This document shows positions 38,533-40,522 of a DNA stretch of 40,522 nt, piece by piece. Origin of the DNA: a virus. Position 1 is the first letter of the stretch. The number at the start of each line of letters is the position of its first letter. The translations under genes and the position numbers were made by a program. Below the pieces are notes generated by a model. The model saw only the letters and a program-made list of their open reading frames with translations, was not told the DNA's origin and did no database searches. The stretch spans positions 1 through 40,522 of the IMG/VR virus record IMGVR_UViG_3300048834_000178. One strand, given 5' to 3'.

Positions 38533-39185
38533 CCCCCGACGTAGCGGTGCTGGTGCCGATGCTCGGCAGGGCGCACCTGATGGGCGGGCTGAGGGATTCC
38601 CTGCACGCTACCTGCCCGTCAGCGCAGATCGTGTGGCTGGCGACCGCCGGGGACACGGACGTGGCCCGCGCCGCGCGGCTGCCCGACGAACGCCTGCTGC
38701 TGTTGCCACCGCGCCGGTACGGCGACTACGCCCGCAAAGTCAACTACGGGGTACAGGCGACCGGTAGCCCGCTGCTGTTCCTCGGCGCGGGCGACATACT
38801 GTTCCGGCCCGGCTGGTACGAGGCGTGCCTCGCCGCCCTCGCCCCCGGGATCGGGGTGGTCGGCACTAACGACCTGGGCAACCCGCGCACCGCCGACGGC
38901 AGGCTGTCCACGCACAGCCTCGTCACCCGGGACTACACCGAGCGCGGCACCGTGGACGATCCCGGCGTGCTGCTGCACGAAGGCTACTGGCACGAGTACG
39001 TGGACGACGAGTTCATCGGCACCGCTAAGGCGCGCGGCGCCTACGCGCACGCCCCCGACGCCCACGTCGAACACCTCCACCCCGCCTGGGGTAAACGCCC
39101 GCCCGACCGGCTAGACCACGAAGGGGCGCGGCGGATGGCCTACGGGCGGCGGCTGTTCAAGGCGCGGAGGCACCTATGGACGTAA
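38529..39185 (+). CDS. Glycosyltransferase-like protein 1 (GT2-type)
   Basis: A 218-residue protein from GTG 38529. VAVLVPMLGRAHLMGGLRDS is a GT2-like opening, RKVNYGVQATGSPLLFLGAG and DILFRPGWYEACLAAL give the nucleotide-sugar binding part (GAGD in place of the usual DxD), and HEYVDDEFIGTAKARGAYAH follows in the acceptor half. It probably transfers a sugar to a virion protein. It begins an unusual run of three such genes between the head adaptor and the neck proteins and is translationally coupled to the adaptor. Confidence 0.75.
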   Translation: MTPDVAVLVPMLGRAHLMGGLRDSLHATCPSAQIVWLATAGDTDVARAARLPDERLLLLPPRRYGDYARKVNYGVQATGSPLLFLGAGDILFRPGWYEACLAALAPGIGVVGTNDLGNPRTADGRLSTHSLVTRDYTERGTVDDPGVLLHEGYWHEYVDDEFIGTAKARGAYAHAPDAHVEHLHPAWGKRPPDRLDHEGARRMAYGRRLFKARRHLWT

Positions 39186-39742
39186 CCGTGGTCGTCGGCA
39201 CGTACGGCGACCGGCGCTGGATCGACCTGGCCGAATCCCGCGCCCTCCCGTCGGCACGCGCCCAGGGCTGCCCCGTGATCCACGTGCACGGCGATACCCT
39301 CGCGCAGGCCCGCAACGCCGCCATCGAACTGGCGGAAACCACATGGGTGACGGTGCTCGACGCCGACGACGAACTGGCCCCCGGCTTCTGCTCCGGTCTG
39401 CTCGCCGGGACGGCCGATATTCGCGCCCCCCGCCTGGTTCGGGTGGATGCGGCGGGGCGCCGCTACCCGGTGCGCGGGCTGCCGCAGCGCAACATTGAGC
39501 GGCTGAACCCGTTACCGGTGTGCTCCCTGGCCCGGCGCGGGCAGGTGCTCGCCGCCGGGGGGTTCCGCGAATGGCCGCATTGGGAGGATTGGGGGCTGTG
39601 GCTCACGATGGTGCGCCGGGGCGCCACCTACGAGCACCTCACCGGCGCCACCTACTACTGGCATGTCAGCGCCGATTCCCGTAACCGCACGGTGCGTAAC
39701 CCCCGCAGGCTTCACCGGCAGATCAAGGAAGCGTCATGGTAA
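39176..39742 (+). CDS. Glycosyltransferase-like protein 2 (GT2-type)
   Basis: A 188-residue compact GT-A type protein: VTVVVGTYGDRRWIDLAESR, LAQARNAAIELAETTWVTVL and LDADDELAPGFCSGLL with the DxD metal site (DADD). A WPHWEDWGLWLTMVRRG block resembles the ED acceptor-side motif. It overlaps the first glycosyltransferase by 10 bases and the third by 7. A virion-protein glycosylation role is inferred. Confidence 0.78.
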   Translation: MDVTVVVGTYGDRRWIDLAESRALPSARAQGCPVIHVHGDTLAQARNAAIELAETTWVTVLDADDELAPGFCSGLLAGTADIRAPRLVRVDAAGRRYPVRGLPQRNIERLNPLPVCSLARRGQVLAAGGFREWPHWEDWGLWLTMVRRGATYEHLTGATYYWHVSADSRNRTVRNPRRLHRQIKEASW

Positions 39743-40419
39743 CCGTCGTCATGCCCCGTTCCGGGCGGGAAACCGCCGCGCGGGAAGCCGTACGCGCGTA
39801 CGTCGCCGACCGGTACCGGCGGCTGCACCCCGAATGGGCGCTCGTGCACGCCGAAGCGCCCGGCGCCCGGTTCAGCAAAGGCGCCGCCGTCAACCCGCAC
39901 CTCACCGGCGACGGCGTACTGATCGTCGCCGACGCCGACTCCTACACCGACCCGCGCGCCCTCACGCAGGCCGTAGAAGCCGTCGAGGCGGGCGTAGCCG
40001 CGTGGGCTGTACCTTTCACCGTCGTCAAGCGGATAGGGAAGGAGAGCACCGCTCTCGTCCTTTCTGGGGCTACCGTCGCCCGGCCACGCATCGAGCGCGC
40101 CGCGCGGGCGCTGCCTGGTGGCGGGATCGTCGTCGCTTCCGCCGAGGCGTGGGCCACCGTCAACGGGTACGACCCGCGTTTCCGGGGGTGGGGCGGGGAG
40201 GACGCCGCCGTCGGCACCGCACTGAGGCTGCTCGTCGGCCCGGCGCTCACCCCTACCATGCCGACCACGCTGTGGCACCTGTGGCACCCGGCTACGCGCC
40301 GAGTCGCCCCCGCCAACCGGGCGCTGTGGGACCGGTGGAGAGCCGCCCGGCGCGACCCCGCCGCCGCCGCCGCGCTGACCGCCGAATGGGAAGGCCCACG
40401 CCAATGCCTATCGTCGTGA
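39736..40419 (+). CDS. Glycosyltransferase-like protein 3 (GWGGED type)
   Basis: A 227-residue protein with GVLIVADADSYTDPRALTQA (DxD metal site) and VNGYDPRFRGWGGEDAAVGT. The GWGGED motif is that of the galactosyltransferase C-terminal domain family. It ends in the terminal repeat and its last bases are duplicated at 1-48. The third glycosyltransferase of the set, it overlaps the next structural gene, so all three are expressed with the virion genes. Confidence 0.82.
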   Translation: MVTVVMPRSGRETAAREAVRAYVADRYRRLHPEWALVHAEAPGARFSKGAAVNPHLTGDGVLIVADADSYTDPRALTQAVEAVEAGVAAWAVPFTVVKRIGKESTALVLSGATVARPRIERAARALPGGGIVVASAEAWATVNGYDPRFRGWGGEDAAVGTALRLLVGPALTPTMPTTLWHLWHPATRRVAPANRALWDRWRAARRDPAAAAALTAEWEGPRQCLSS

Positions 40420-40522
40420 CCCCGCCGCCCGGCGACGCCGCCGACGGGCGCCTCCCGGCGCATCTGGTCCGCACGCTCGTATGGCACCGTGCCACCACCG
40501 GCTACGACCCCGCCGACGGCGC
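40372..40522. repeat. Terminal direct repeat, right copy
   Basis: Matches 1-151 apart from C at 40498 in place of A at 127. It holds the end of glycosyltransferase 3 and the first 119 bases of the connector gene. Confidence 0.95.
40404..40522 (+). CDS. Head-tail connector, 5' fragment (second copy of gene at 33)
   Basis: The first 39 codons of the connector gene, cut by the window end. Codon 32 is ACC (Thr) here and AAC (Asn) in the copy at 33. On the closed circle there is only one gene. Confidence 0.85.
   Translation, partial: MPIVVTPPPGDAADGRLPAHLVRTLVWHRATTGYDPADG

Noticed and set aside
38529-40419. DNA glycosylation enzymes acting with the deazaguanine system
   Set aside because: The genes lie inside the virion operon far from the modification cassette, and no hydroxymethyl-pyrimidine enzymes are present. 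A virion-protein role is simpler.

Overview
The window holds one complete genome of a temperate, long-tailed (siphovirus) actinobacteriophage. The last 151 bases (40372-40522) repeat the first 151 with one mismatch, so the molecule closes into a circle of about 40,371 bp. I infer an actinobacterial host from the very high GC content, the many GTG starts, the 4-bp ATGA/GTGA gene overlaps and the styles of the tail, terminase and small zinc-ribbon proteins. The host genus cannot be read from the sequence.

Layout on the circle. (1) A rightward late operon starts at 31708 and crosses the circle junction to 12569. It encodes small and large terminase, portal, MuF-like protein, scaffold, major capsid, head-tail adaptor, three glycosyltransferase-like proteins, neck and tail-completion proteins, major tail protein, two tail assembly chaperones, tape measure (with a Cys/His hydrolase-like C-terminus), Dit, Gp37-like and fibre proteins, then the lysis genes. 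(2) A perfect 20-bp hairpin at 12625-12670 separates it from a short leftward operon of small genes (12688-14198). (3) The lysogeny module is a leftward tyrosine integrase and XRE-type repressor. The repressor 3' end contains a tRNA-Lys-like attP core, which is the arrangement known from integration-dependent immunity. Palindromic GTTACG-N3-CGTAAC operators lie between the repressor and a divergent HTH gene. (4) A rightward early operon (15687-22629) encodes RusA, a YqaJ exonuclease, RecT, a chain of tiny zinc-ribbon proteins, a replisome-organizer-like protein, six 12-bp iterons, an HTH/zinc protein and an HNH nuclease. (5) A rightward 7-deazaguanine cassette (22729-26960) encodes a ParB-like protein, a DpdA-like transglycosylase, QueC, a DUF6884-type protein, QueD, QueE and FolE. 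(6) A cluster of cysteine-rich and coiled-coil proteins of unknown function follows (27077-29132). (7) A second leftward operon (29107-31601) encodes a DUF932-like protein, an excisionase-like HTH protein and small proteins. Its promoter region closely matches the one at 14221-14270.

How it works together: FolE, QueD, QueE and QueC form a full route from GTP to preQ0. The DpdA-like enzyme would then exchange guanine in phage DNA for this base, which is known in other phages to block restriction. No QueF, amidotransferase or ArcS-like gene is visible, so 2'-deoxy-preQ0 is the simplest predicted product. The DUF6884/YaaA-like protein inside the operon is the main unknown. Recombination and replication rely on Exo/RecT/RusA plus host polymerases; no phage DNA polymerase is encoded. 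The three glycosyltransferases inside the head-tail operon suggest a glycosylated virion.
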